Source: Ignavibacteriales bacterium
GTDB taxonomy: Bacteria > Bacteroidota > Ignavibacteria > Ignavibacteriales > Melioribacteraceae
Reading direction: 5' to 3'
DNA length: 64,000 bases
Assembly: GCA_020635285.1 (NCBI GenBank)
Contig: JACKAB010000007.1
Span: 372,001 to 436,000, forward strand
Part shown: one piece after another, positions 39,140 to 48,109 of the stretch
How positions within the stretch are numbered: position 1 is the first letter of the stretch
Layout of the letters: every line of letters starts with the position of its first letter
Notes under the pieces: model-generated
Told to the model about the DNA's origin: nothing
Databases searched by the model: none
The model's input: only the letters and a program-made list of their open reading frames with translations
Position numbers and translations under genes: made by a program

Positions 39140-39778
39140 ATGAATAACTTGTTGGAGTTTGTTGTATTAGCTTTTACCTCTTTATTTACTATGATAAATC
39201 CGCTTGGGGTGATCCCTGTTTACATTTCTTTAACATCCAAGCTTACACCTAAAGAAGCCAAAAAAGTAGCTTACAAAGCCGTTCTAACCGGATTTTTGAT
39301 ACTTGTACTATTTGCCGTTACGGGTAATTTTATATTTGATTTTTTTGCTATTTCAATTCATAGTTTAAAAGTTGTTGGCGGCATAATATTTTTTATTGCT
39401 GGTTATGATATGCTGCAAGCCAGATTGAATAGAACAAAATCAAGTGAAGATGATAGTTTTGATGAAACAAAGGATGTGGCAATCAGCCCTTTAGGAATTC
39501 CATTAATTACCGGACCAGGTGCAATTACTGTTTCTATTGTTCTCTATAATGATGCTGTTGATATTTCACAAAAGCTAGTTTTGTTTATAGTAATTATTCT
39601 GATAATGACAATAATGTTGGCGGGATTATTAACCGGCAGAAGGGTAATGAGATTTTTGGGTGAGACTGGGAATAAAGTATTGATGAGAATTATGGGATTA
39701 ATTGTCATGGTAATTGCTGTTGAATTTATGTTTAGTGGATTGACCCCATTGGTTAGAAAAATGTTAATATTAGAATAA
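39140..39778 (+). CDS. MarC family integral membrane protein
   Basis: This is a 212-residue membrane protein with six hydrophobic segments. The MarC/UPF0056 signature is clear: FTMINPLGVIPVYISLT near the N-terminus and PLGIPLITGPGAITVSI in the middle, two copies of the inverted NPLG/GPGAI-type half-motifs. The biological role of MarC proteins is not established. It follows the decarboxylase gene by 9 bp and ends before a strong shared terminator. Confidence 0.92.
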   Translation: MNNLLEFVVLAFTSLFTMINPLGVIPVYISLTSKLTPKEAKKVAYKAVLTGFLILVLFAVTGNFIFDFFAISIHSLKVVGGIIFFIAGYDMLQARLNRTKSSEDDSFDETKDVAISPLGIPLITGPGAITVSIVLYNDAVDISQKLVLFIVIILIMTIMLAGLLTGRRVMRFLGETGNKVLMRIMGLIVMVIAVEFMFSGLTPLVRKMLILE

Positions 39779-39792
39779 ATATTAAGGATTAA

Positions 39793-39828
39793 AAATCCTT
39801 CCACATTTATATTAATGTGGAAGGATTT
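39793..39828. terminator. Bidirectional intrinsic terminator between marC and the aminotransferase-kinase gene
   Basis: AAATCCTTCCACAT (39793-39806) and ATGTGGAAGGATTT (39815-39828) form a perfect 14-bp stem with an 8-base loop. A/T runs on both sides allow termination in either direction of these convergent genes. Confidence 0.9.
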
Positions 39829-39834
39829 AGATTA

Positions 39835-42800
39835 TTATTTTTTTGAGGATTTCTTTTCAGTAGAATTATTTCTCTTTACAACTGCAAATTTAGCAGCAGC
39901 TAAAGTTTCCCTATTAACTTTTTCCGTAATTTTCCCTCTGGTTATATCTTCAATATTTAAGTAACCATTCATCAATAATAACTGAAGAATCATATTATTT
40001 TCAATTGTCTCTCTACTATAACCTTCTGCAATGTACAGCTTTTCACAATCTTTATAAAACTCATCAGCAAAATCTTGATTATTTGGCAAATCCATTAGCT
40101 GTTCATAGGTTTCTGTAAATCCACTTAACTCAACATTTATATTAGGAGTAACAAGCAAGGGACTGAATCCGTGTTCTTTTTTAATTGGACAAAAACCTTT
40201 TATTGAACTCAAATCAACTTTTGCTTTTTCATCATCAATTCTAACAAATTCAGCTTTTCTCATTTGCTCTAATTGGAACAAGAAAAAATTATATCTGTTG
40301 ACTTCTGAATTTTGTTTTACTCCATTAAAAATATTCGGATATTTTTCTTTAACAATGTTTCTGATGAAGTTTTTATTCTTGTTAATTTCCGGTTTAGAAA
40401 TTCTTACTTCCTGAATCATCTTAACCATATCTTTTGCAGCGGCTTGTGGACCAGTAATTTCTTTTCCTTCCCTTCCTAAATCAGTTGAGAGTAATCCAAA
40501 TTGTATATGTCTTCCAGCTCCTTTTTCTTTCACTCCGCCTTTCAAAATATTAACAAGATGTTTCATCTGTTCATATTGATTTTCTTCAGCAATAAATGGT
40601 TGTCCGGCTGGTGTGCTTGCCAATGAATTGAATAAATTGCTAAAAATGGCTCTGTCCAAAATAATATCTTTAGCTGAAACAGTTTCATCATTAGTTTTTG
40701 TGCAGCTGGCAATAAATCTATTTTTTATGATGTCAAACTTTACAGAATCTATTGAATAATTATTGCCATCTGAATGTTTAAAAGTTTTTTTATCGAACAA
40801 TTTATTTACTACATCTTCAATATCAATTTTATCAATCAATTTATAAGACGAACACAAATAAAATTTGCCTGTAAATTCATCTTTTTCCCAATCGAGTACA
40901 TCATCAAGGTAATTGCCGTGTTTATCCATAACTTCAACAACATTTTTATCATTTGTGTAACGCAATAACGTTCTTTGAAAATTAGGATTATCCGAACTGG
41001 TTGCTTTTTCTTTCCGTTCACCATGTGAATGTCTGTAAAGCAAAAAGTTTTCCGGATTTTTGAAAACCGTAATTCCAGCTTCTTGCCGGCCGAAGTTACT
41101 TGCAGTCAACATTATATCAATTTTATAGGGCATTCTGATATCACATAATCCGCTTATTGTACTGCGACTGTTTAAGTCTTCAACGTTGCTGTCTGCGGCA
41201 CTTTGAAATAACGAATTGTAATACTTAATAAATTCCGGATCAAAATCTGTCACTCTTGAAAAGTCGCCTTGTTCAGTTCCAATTCCATATAAATTTCCTT
41301 CAGAATCAGGAAAGACGTAAAACATATCGCCGGCAATTAATTTGATAGAACGAATTCCCGGTAAATCTTTTTTAAGCCACTTTAACATCATTGCTGCCAG
41401 CATTTCAGATTTTCCAACACCACTATCACCATCAACTTGAATTACGAAAATACTTCCGTCTTCTTCTTCAACAGCAAACAAAGAACCGTGAACTGGCATT
41501 CCCCCCATTTCCTTAACTTTTTCATTCATCATGGTAAGCCAAGGTTTTTTGATGTTACCGAAATAATCAGTCTTCGATTTGAGAGGAGTAACTAAAGTTT
41601 TAATATTTCCGTTTGGTCCTTTAATATTGAAGTAACCAATTTGCGGGTAAGAAATTACTTTTTCCGGAGCTCCATAAAATAAAATTACATCTGGCACAAA
41701 ATCTTTTAAGTCATTTAATCCAACTTCGTCCGCAGTAATTAATCGGTGGTTATCTGTCAAATATTTTATATACGATTTTTGAATTATATATAAAACTTTT
41801 ACCAAACCATGCTTAATAATTTTGCATCTGTAATCATTGGCATCCATATTATCAACAAATTTTGCCAAACGCTTCTTGAAGAAAACCGCAGTAGGTTTAG
41901 TATCTAAATTTTTAATGTATTGATTAACGTCATCATAATTTCTTTCTAAAGTTTTGTCATCTTCTCTGTCAATTCTGTGCATTGCATATTCACGTTTCTT
42001 TGCGTCTGTGGCAATTCTTGTATGGCTTTGCACAGGTTGCTCAGATGCAATTACACCGCATTTTTTCATCACATCTTCAATCCATTTTAACGAACCATTG
42101 TCATAAGAATCAAGTGCATTGCTGCTAAAATCATAATTTCTGTGCAGAGTAATTCCATGTTGAATCATCTCGTTAATAGAAGAGTTTTGCTGTATGTAAG
42201 AAGTTTCAACAAACTTTATTAAAGAATGTGTGTATTTATCGTAGTATTCAGTTGAACGAGTTTTGTTGATAATTCTAACAAATAGTAAAATTATATCACG
42301 TGTAGTTTGATGTAATTTATCTTGTGTGATTTTTTCATTTTTATACCGGAAAATTTCACCAAAGACTCCATCAATTTCTGTTTGGATAATTTCAAAAATA
42401 AATTCTTCAGTAAATAATTTTACTTCGCCATTTTCTTTTTCAGATAATTTATTTGATAGAAGTTGAACCTTCTTATTCAGCATATTTAAAAAGTTATCTT
42501 CCTTGTTTAACAAGTAAAAATTAAGAAGCTGATTTGAAGTTGTTAAATTTTTACTAAAAATATTATTCATTAATGATTGATGAACAATTCCATCTAACTT
42601 AGCTGATAATAAATTTGGTTCTAATTTTTTAAGAATTTTATCAAGAAAAATATTTGCATACTGTTTTAAGTTAAATTCGTTTACAGAAAATCCAACAACT
42701 TCTTTAAACTTCTCAACGGAAGTATTAACAAGCTGTTCATAACTTGGTTCAATAATTTCTTGTTCAAAAGGAAGATTAAAATGAAGTAATAATTCTTTAA

Positions 42801-45665
42801 CAAATTTTCTTAAAATTATATTTGTTCCTTCAAGCTTAGCAATATCAGCTGAGAAATTTTGAGAAGCATCTAGAGCCATAATTTTTACTTTTGAATCTGA
42901 AAAAAGAATCTTTTCCATTTCAATAAGTATTTCGGTCATTATAATTCTTTCTTCGGGATCATCAAGTACATGGTCGTTGGGCTTGTAATCCATTTTGTTA
43001 TTAATATATTTTTGGATGGTAGGCTTGCCAAATTTATTAATAACTGTATTGAAATCTAAATTTTTAATTAGTGGAATTGATTTATAAATCTGAGGCAACA
43101 AATTTTCATAGATTTTTGAGAAAGCCTTACTTCGAATAAAACTTTCCAAATCTCTGCACTCACCAATATTTTCATAAAATTCAATAACAGCATTGGGTGA
43201 TTTATTAATTGCATTAATTGTAACTCCGCAATCTTTTGGGAATGCATTGTAAAGCGACATAATATTGCTGATAGTTAAACTATTCTTTTTTTGCTTCTTA
43301 ATATTTTTTATAATATTAAAATCACTAAGAATGTTTTTAATGAATTCCTTATCGGTTTGGTAAGAAAAAATTTCATCTAAAATATCATCCGAACGTTTTT
43401 CGCTATTATCGCAATTGGTTTTTTCAGTTTTAAATTTATCCCAATATTTCAAAACTATTCTTAAGGCATTTTCAAATTCTTTTTTGAAAACGTCATAACT
43501 TTTATCAGAGCCATGAATATAATCGCCAATAGAAAATCGTAAAAATCCGGATTGATAAGGAATAACAGCTATTCCGCGCTCAGCAGCTAACTTTTTTGTA
43601 AACTTTTCTAAATCTTGATAGAAGAAAAAGTCTTTTAATTTTAGATTAAAAAGGAATGAGCCATCAGATGGAAGAACCTCAATATTATCATTATTATTTT
43701 CACTAAGTATTGAAGCTGCAACTTCTTTAGCAAGTTTTAATCTCTTTAAAGATTCAGCGCCAAAATTTTTATTAACTCTAAATTTGTTTATTTCGGAAAC
43801 CAAATGTTTTTGATAATAACTAAAAAACGGTTCGCTTTTATACTTAAAATCATCTGGCAAATCTAGAACATCAAGTTTATCAAGAGAAGTCAGTTCGTCC
43901 AATAAAAATAAATGGAGCGGACTTCCTTCAAACGGAGAAAATCTTTTTATTGCTTTACCTTGTTTTACTATGGCTTTCTTATCGTTAAAACTTTCTATCT
44001 CATCAATAATATATTTCTCAATTCTTGCTTTTATTTTATAACGAGATGCTTCTTTTGGAAGTTCCCGTTCCATTCTGTCTTTTATCTTTTTGCAAGCTGA
44101 GCGGTTTCCAAAGTATTAACAAGCATATAAAGAGAATTGGTATTTCCTTTTTCAATTCCATTCTGCTGTTTAGCAAAATCGATAACATCTTTTTTTGCCG
44201 GTGTTGCAACCAATGATCCTAAACGACTTCCCGTTGCCCCGAGATTTTTTGTTGTGGAAAGTGACGACACCGCACTGATATTGCTCAATGAAGAAATGTT
44301 ATTCATTATGTAGCGAGAAATTGTTCTCCACTTTGGCTCTTGCGGATTTTCAATTTTAACTGCGTCGCTGTAAGCTTCATCCAACAATAAAGTAATTTTG
44401 CTATTGTTTAAAAATTTGAGAAACTTAATTAATGAAACATTATTAAAGTCAGTATAGCCCGAAGGATTTGAAGGATCATTAATTATTATTGTTAAGTTTT
44501 CGCAGAATTTATCCCACAAATTTCCTGTATCATCAAATAGTTGAAAATTAATTTTCATTCTATTTAATCGTTGGTGTAGTCTTTCAAAATCTATTCTTCC
44601 AGTTTCATCCAGACCAATTTCCAAATCAAAAGGATTTATATCAAAGCGGTCCTCGGGAAATAAATCTTTATATTCCCATGAAGCTTCTTGGTTAAATAAA
44701 ATATAGGGCATTAGAACGTTATCAGAAAGTATATCTCTAATAATCATCTGAACATCATCTGCAATAGTGGTGATTTCCAAATTGGCTAAATTGCTTACAA
44801 ACTCTTTAATTATTTCTTTTTCTTCTGCTGTTCTTATTTCATACGAATCTTTTATTCCCAAATCAATGAGCAGATTGTTAAATCGCCCAGTATTATCAGA
44901 CTCATTCTGCACTTTTGTAATAAACTCTTTATACTTTTCTAAGAATAAATTAATCCCAAAGTTTTTATGAAAATGGTTTTTTAAAGTTCGCTGATAATTA
45001 TCCGGAATAATATCAATAACAGTTTTACACTTTTTAATAATTTTGGAGTTAAGCGGTTTTAATTTTCTTTGAAGTAAATAACTTCCGTAAGTTCTAATTT
45101 GTCCGCGCCCACCGCCTTCGACAATTGTTGCAATTTGCACTTGCTCAATGTTCGAATAAATATATGCTTTTGTTCTTGTTTCAAACTCAGAAATTAATGC
45201 TTTGTTTGTTTTTTGAAGTGACTTTGGATTTTTACAATTTTGAACAAGTACAATAAAATCGTGCAATTTTGTAATCGCGTACTTATCCTTAATAATTTGC
45301 TTAACAAAATGGTTAAACTTATACAGATTGAGATTCTTTAAATTATTCTCTGTTTCGCCAAGTTGCTCAAGCTCAAACTGTTTTAGCTCTTCTTCATAAT
45401 CTGCAATTTTTTGTTCTGCGCAACTTCTAAAAGTTTCTAAGTTTTTGTCATTCACTTTATCTAAAATTAAGCGGAGGTTTAATTGACTATTAGCTAGAGC
45501 GCCTAATTTTTTTGTGTGAACTTTATTTAATGTGTTTACAATTTTATTATGAAAACAAAAAACCAATGAAGTGTTTGTGCTTTTCGATTCTGGAGAATCA
45601 TCAACCAACACAATTCTGGTTAAGTATGGAAACCATTTTTTATCATTGAAAATATTCTTTCTCAT
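39835..45665 (-). CDS. Giant aminotransferase + P-loop kinase-like fusion protein (about 1943 aa, one frameshift)
   Basis: As given, the gene appears as a 527-residue and a 1412-residue part overlapping by 10 bp. One extra base in the T-run at 44087-44091 joins them, turning QLAKR-stop into QLAKKIKDRMEREL. The junction lies inside an aminotransferase domain. Before it are NDPSNPSGYT, LLLDEAYSDAV and STTKNLGATGSRLG, with PLP lysine about residue 473 and arginine 8 later. After it are GSFLFNLKL and GFLRFSIGD, with the C-terminal carboxylate-binding arginine. About residues 800-1940 are a second unit with the Walker A loop GDSGVGKSEM (lysine about 1418) and IKLIAGDMFYVF, most like HPr kinase/PEP carboxykinase P-loops. 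The first 200 residues are unassigned. The substrate is unknown. Confidence 0.8.
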
Positions 45666-45706
45666 ATTTTCAATTTTTACTATAAAGATACTTGTTGTAT
45701 CTGATT

Positions 45707-46483
45707 CTATTTGTTTAAATAGGTCATCGGCATTTTAAAATCAATTACTTTTACATCTTTGTTGTTAAAAATTTCTTCAGAAAGTAATTCCACAACTGTG
45801 TTTGAGCCACCGCCAACAACTGTTTTTATGAAACCATCTAAACCTTTAAAATTTACCGTTAAGAAAGTTCTATTTAGAAAATCTTGTTTTTCGGCATTGG
45901 TCGTGTAATGAGAACTTTGAATTATCATTTGCTCAAGCACATCCATAAAATAATTCCATTGTGCTTCCTCAATATCGCCGTTTACCCCAATTACATCTCT
46001 GAATTTTCTTAATTCAGTTACATCATCACCCAAAACCATTTTGTACATTAGGTCTAAATGAGCTTCTGTAACCGGCGGAGTTCCCACAGAATAATCATGT
46101 GAATTAAGAATGTTAAGTGTTTGCTCTTTTGTTTGTGAATCAACAGCTTCAGTATCAATAAAATATTTTAGTTTATTTTCAAAACTTTGTTTTTGTGTTC
46201 TATATTGAAACGCTTTCGAATCTTCATGCGGGAAGATCATTAAAGAAACATCGGTATATCCAGGAATGGATTCTTTTAGTTCTAATATGTATTTATCTAT
46301 TTCTGCTAATTGTTTTGAGGGATCAATTGGTTCTTCATAACAAATCCTTACAAAGTTTTTAAGCAGATTAAGCGTATCATTGGGCATAAAATTTTCAGCC
46401 CGTTCGCCCAGTAATAAGAATAAATTTATATAATCATGTGCTTCAGATCGCAATTTTATTTTTGGTTTTCCAGTTATTTGCAT
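45707..46483 (-). CDS. 258-residue uncharacterised partner of the aminotransferase-kinase protein
   Basis: I do not recognise this gene. It encodes a mostly helical, soluble protein with no signal peptide or membrane segment. Features include a GERAENFMPNDTL segment, a GTPPVTEAHLDLMYKMVLGDDV block near the middle and a C-terminal VVGGGSNTVVELLSEEIFNN. It is first in a two-gene unit: its stop is 41 bp before the start of the giant fusion on the same strand. A short GATAC-N5-GTATC hairpin lies in the gap. It is probably expressed and used together with the fusion protein. Confidence 0.65.
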   Translation of the reverse strand: MQITGKPKIKLRSEAHDYINLFLLLGERAENFMPNDTLNLLKNFVRICYEEPIDPSKQLAEIDKYILELKESIPGYTDVSLMIFPHEDSKAFQYRTQKQSFENKLKYFIDTEAVDSQTKEQTLNILNSHDYSVGTPPVTEAHLDLMYKMVLGDDVTELRKFRDVIGVNGDIEEAQWNYFMDVLEQMIIQSSHYTTNAEKQDFLNRTFLTVNFKGLDGFIKTVVGGGSNTVVELLSEEIFNNKDVKVIDFKMPMTYLNK

Positions 46484-46555
46484 AATTCTTTCAAAATTAG
46501 TTGAACAAAATTAAATTTAGGTTGTAAAAGGCAGATAATTGTAAATTTTTATGTA

Positions 46556-46585
46556 TTGACTTTCTAAAAATATTCAGTTTATTAT
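46556..46585 (+). promoter_or_regulatory. Predicted sigma70-type promoter, distal copy
   Basis: TTGACT at 46556-46561 is followed after 18 bp by TATTAT at 46580-46585. It points towards rpoD, about 300 bp upstream of its start. Confidence 0.4.
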
Positions 46586-46790
46586 ATGCCGTAAAGTGAA
46601 GGTGAAAATGTAACTAAAACATAAGTTTCAAATATACTTAACTTTTTTATTTTTTTGTCGATTATGGGGGATAAATTAAAAAATTGTGCTTTTAGTTTAA
46701 ATCGAAAAAGAAAATAATTATAAGAACCCCTCAAATTTATTGTTTCTTTTGCATCTAAATGTATAAAAACTAAATAATTTAAAATAACTA

Positions 46791-46819
46791 TTGACTTTAA
46801 GTTCAAAAAGCCTTATATA
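46791..46819 (+). promoter_or_regulatory. Predicted sigma70-type promoter of rpoD
   Basis: TTGACT at 46791-46796 and TATATA at 46814-46819 are separated by exactly 17 bp. The predicted start of transcription is about 65 bp before the rpoD start codon. Confidence 0.6.
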
Positions 46820-46891
46820 CCTAAGATTTTTTAGACAAATAAGTTTATGTGTCTTAATATGAGAATTTTCTAAACACAAGGGAGTATCTAC

Positions 46892-47752
46892 TTGAAAATC
46901 ACTAAACAAATAACCAACAGAGAAAGCCAATCGTTGGACAAATATTTCCAAGAAATTGGTAAAGTTGATCTTATAACACCAGAAGAAGAGATCACTTTAG
47001 CAATTCAAATCCGTGAGGGAAATAAAGCCGCCTTGGATAAGCTTACAAAAGCTAATTTAAGGTTTGTGGTAAGTGTTGCTAAACAATACCAGCACCAAGG
47101 ACTGCCACTAAGTGACTTAATTAACGAAGGAAATCTTGGTTTGATTAAAGCTGCAAAGAAATTTGACGAGACAAGAGGATTTAAATTTATATCCTATGCC
47201 GTATGGTGGATCCGTCAATCAATTATGCAAGCAATAGCAGATCAATCAAGAATGGTTCGTTTACCCTTAAACAGAGTTGGAGAATTGTCCAAAATTTCTA
47301 AAGCTGCAAGCTCACTTGAGCAAGAACTTGAACGCAAACCTAGCGTTGAAGAAATTGCAGAAGTTTTAGAAATGAATGTTGATGATGTAGCTTATACATT
47401 GCGCCATTCTGGCAGACAAGTTTCTGTTGATGCTCCATTTTCACAAAGCGAAGATAGTAAAAGCAGTCTTTTGGATATTATGCCAAATGACGATCAACCG
47501 ACACCAGATCATTCTTTAATGAGTGAATCATTAAGAAATGAAATCGAGCGAGTGCTTTCTACTTTATCTGATAAAGAGGCAACTGTAATTAAATTGTACT
47601 TTGGATTTAATACAGAATATACTGCAACTTTAGAAGAAATTGGTGAAATATTAAATCTTACTCGCGAAAGAGTTAGACAAATTAAAGAGCAAGCTTTAAG
47701 AAAATTGCGTCACGCTTCAAGAAGCAAAAAACTTAAAGTCTATCTTGGTTAA
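46892..47752 (+). CDS. rpoD: Primary RNA polymerase sigma factor
   Basis: This 286-residue sigma70-family protein has regions 1.2 to 4.2 but no long region 1.1 or non-conserved insert, the form usual for Bacteroidota/Chlorobi primary sigma factors. Landmarks are SLDKYFQEIGKVDLITPEEE (1.2), AVWWIRQSIMQAIADQSRMVRLP (2.3-3.0) and ATLEEIGEILNLTRERVRQIKEQALRKLR (4.2, recognising the -35 element). I accept the TTG start at 46892, because an AGGGAG ribosome site lies about 7 bases before it, an in-frame stop lies just upstream (46871), and homologues begin at this point (LKITKQITNRES). A strong terminator follows. Confidence 0.95.
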   Translation: MKITKQITNRESQSLDKYFQEIGKVDLITPEEEITLAIQIREGNKAALDKLTKANLRFVVSVAKQYQHQGLPLSDLINEGNLGLIKAAKKFDETRGFKFISYAVWWIRQSIMQAIADQSRMVRLPLNRVGELSKISKAASSLEQELERKPSVEEIAEVLEMNVDDVAYTLRHSGRQVSVDAPFSQSEDSKSSLLDIMPNDDQPTPDHSLMSESLRNEIERVLSTLSDKEATVIKLYFGFNTEYTATLEEIGEILNLTRERVRQIKEQALRKLRHASRSKKLKVYLG

Positions 47753-47769
47753 TAATACCAATTGATATT

Positions 47770-47801
47770 AAAGCGGTTAAGGAAACTTGACCGCTTTTTT
47801 T
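47770..47801 (+). terminator. Intrinsic terminator of rpoD with GAAA tetraloop
   Basis: AAAGCGGTTAAG (47770-47781) pairs with CTTGACCGCTTT (47786-47797), including one T-G wobble, around a GAAA tetraloop. A T-run continues to about 47801. It isolates rpoD from the trp operon. Confidence 0.9.
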
Positions 47802-47822
47802 ATGTCCGCGAAAAAAAAGTTA

Positions 47823-47853
47823 TTGACATTTACTATCAAATTAAATTATCTTG
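47823..47853 (+). promoter_or_regulatory. Predicted trp operon promoter
   Basis: A consensus TTGACA at 47823-47828 lies 18 bp before TATCTT (47847-47852), or equivalently 21 bp from its TTG to a TATCTTG box of the Bacteroidota type. The trpL start codon follows only about 10 bases later, so the leader transcript may have almost no 5' untranslated region. Confidence 0.6.
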
Positions 47854-47862
47854 CAACATAAA

Positions 47863-47931
47863 ATGAAAAAGACAAATACAACATATAATTTTAACTGGCA
47901 ATGGTGGTGGAGAAAATCCAAGCAGCATTAG
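47863..47931 (+). CDS. trpL: trp operon leader peptide (22 aa, four Trp codons)
   Basis: A 22-residue open frame, MKKTNTTYNF followed by NWQWWWRKSKQH, ends in TAG at 47929-47931. It has tryptophan at codons 12, 14, 15 and 16. It lies between the trp promoter and a terminator hairpin in front of trpE. Tryptophan is the rarest of common residues, so four in five codons exactly here is the hallmark of a transcription-attenuation leader. When charged tRNA-Trp is scarce, the ribosome should stall at 47896-47910. When it is plentiful, the ribosome should reach the stop codon and cover 47922-47930. Confidence 0.88.
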   Translation: MKKTNTTYNFNWQWWWRKSKQH

Positions 47932-47994
47932 TCAGTGAATTATATCTTTTAAAAATTTAAACCCTTCAAAGTAATTCGCTGCGAAGGGTTTTTT
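47922..47994 (+). promoter_or_regulatory. trp attenuator: antiterminator and terminator hairpins
   Basis: The terminator is AAACCCTTC (47959-47967) paired with GAAGGGTTT (47983-47991), with a 15-base loop and a T-run to 47994. An alternative pairing joins GCAGC-ATTA (47922-47930), at the end of trpL, to TAAT-tc-GCTGC (47972-47982) in the terminator loop. That pairing would hinder the terminator, and a ribosome on the trpL stop codon would block it. The terminator is seen directly; the switch mechanism is inferred. Confidence 0.75.
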
Positions 47995-48022
47995 GTTATA
48001 TATGCTCATATTTTATTAATGT

Positions 48023-48087
48023 TATTCCAAACTCCATCCGGAATCAAATTAATAATAATAAAGATGCTGAAATGAATTCAGCATGAC
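48023..48087. repeat. Intergenic repeat with ATGCTGAA-N5-TTCAGCAT hairpin
   Basis: ATTCC...GGAAT is followed by a perfect 8-bp inverted repeat, ATGCTGAA/TTCAGCAT (48064-48084), ending in ATGAC. It lies between the attenuator and trpE. It resembles the other GTCAT/ATGAC-ended intergenic elements and may be a member of the same class. Confidence 0.55.
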
Positions 48088-48109
48088 AAACAAATGGATT
48101 AAGACTAAA

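Larger units (their letters stand above)
46484..46891. other. 408-bp divergent promoter region between the 258-residue gene and rpoD
   Basis: This AT-rich gap has no supported gene. The only open frames are short, antisense and unlike protein. It contains two plus-strand promoter-like pairs at 46556-46585 and 46791-46819, both opening with TATTGACTTT, and so may give the sigma-factor gene tandem promoters. Confidence 0.55.

Noticed and set aside
39835..44073. Calling the large frame an ordinary ATP-dependent PEP carboxykinase.
   Set aside because: Only the P-loop region is similar; the Walker A form GDSGVGKSE is nearer to HPr kinase, and the rest of the protein does not follow the carboxykinase layout.
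46582..46951. Short minus-strand frames in front of rpoD.
   Set aside because: No recognisable protein features, no ribosome site, and they cover the predicted rpoD promoter and start.
48083..48109. Upstream in-frame ATG for trpE.
   Set aside because: It lies inside the repeat hairpin and adds residues not expected of TrpE; the ATG at 48110 gives the normal N-terminus.
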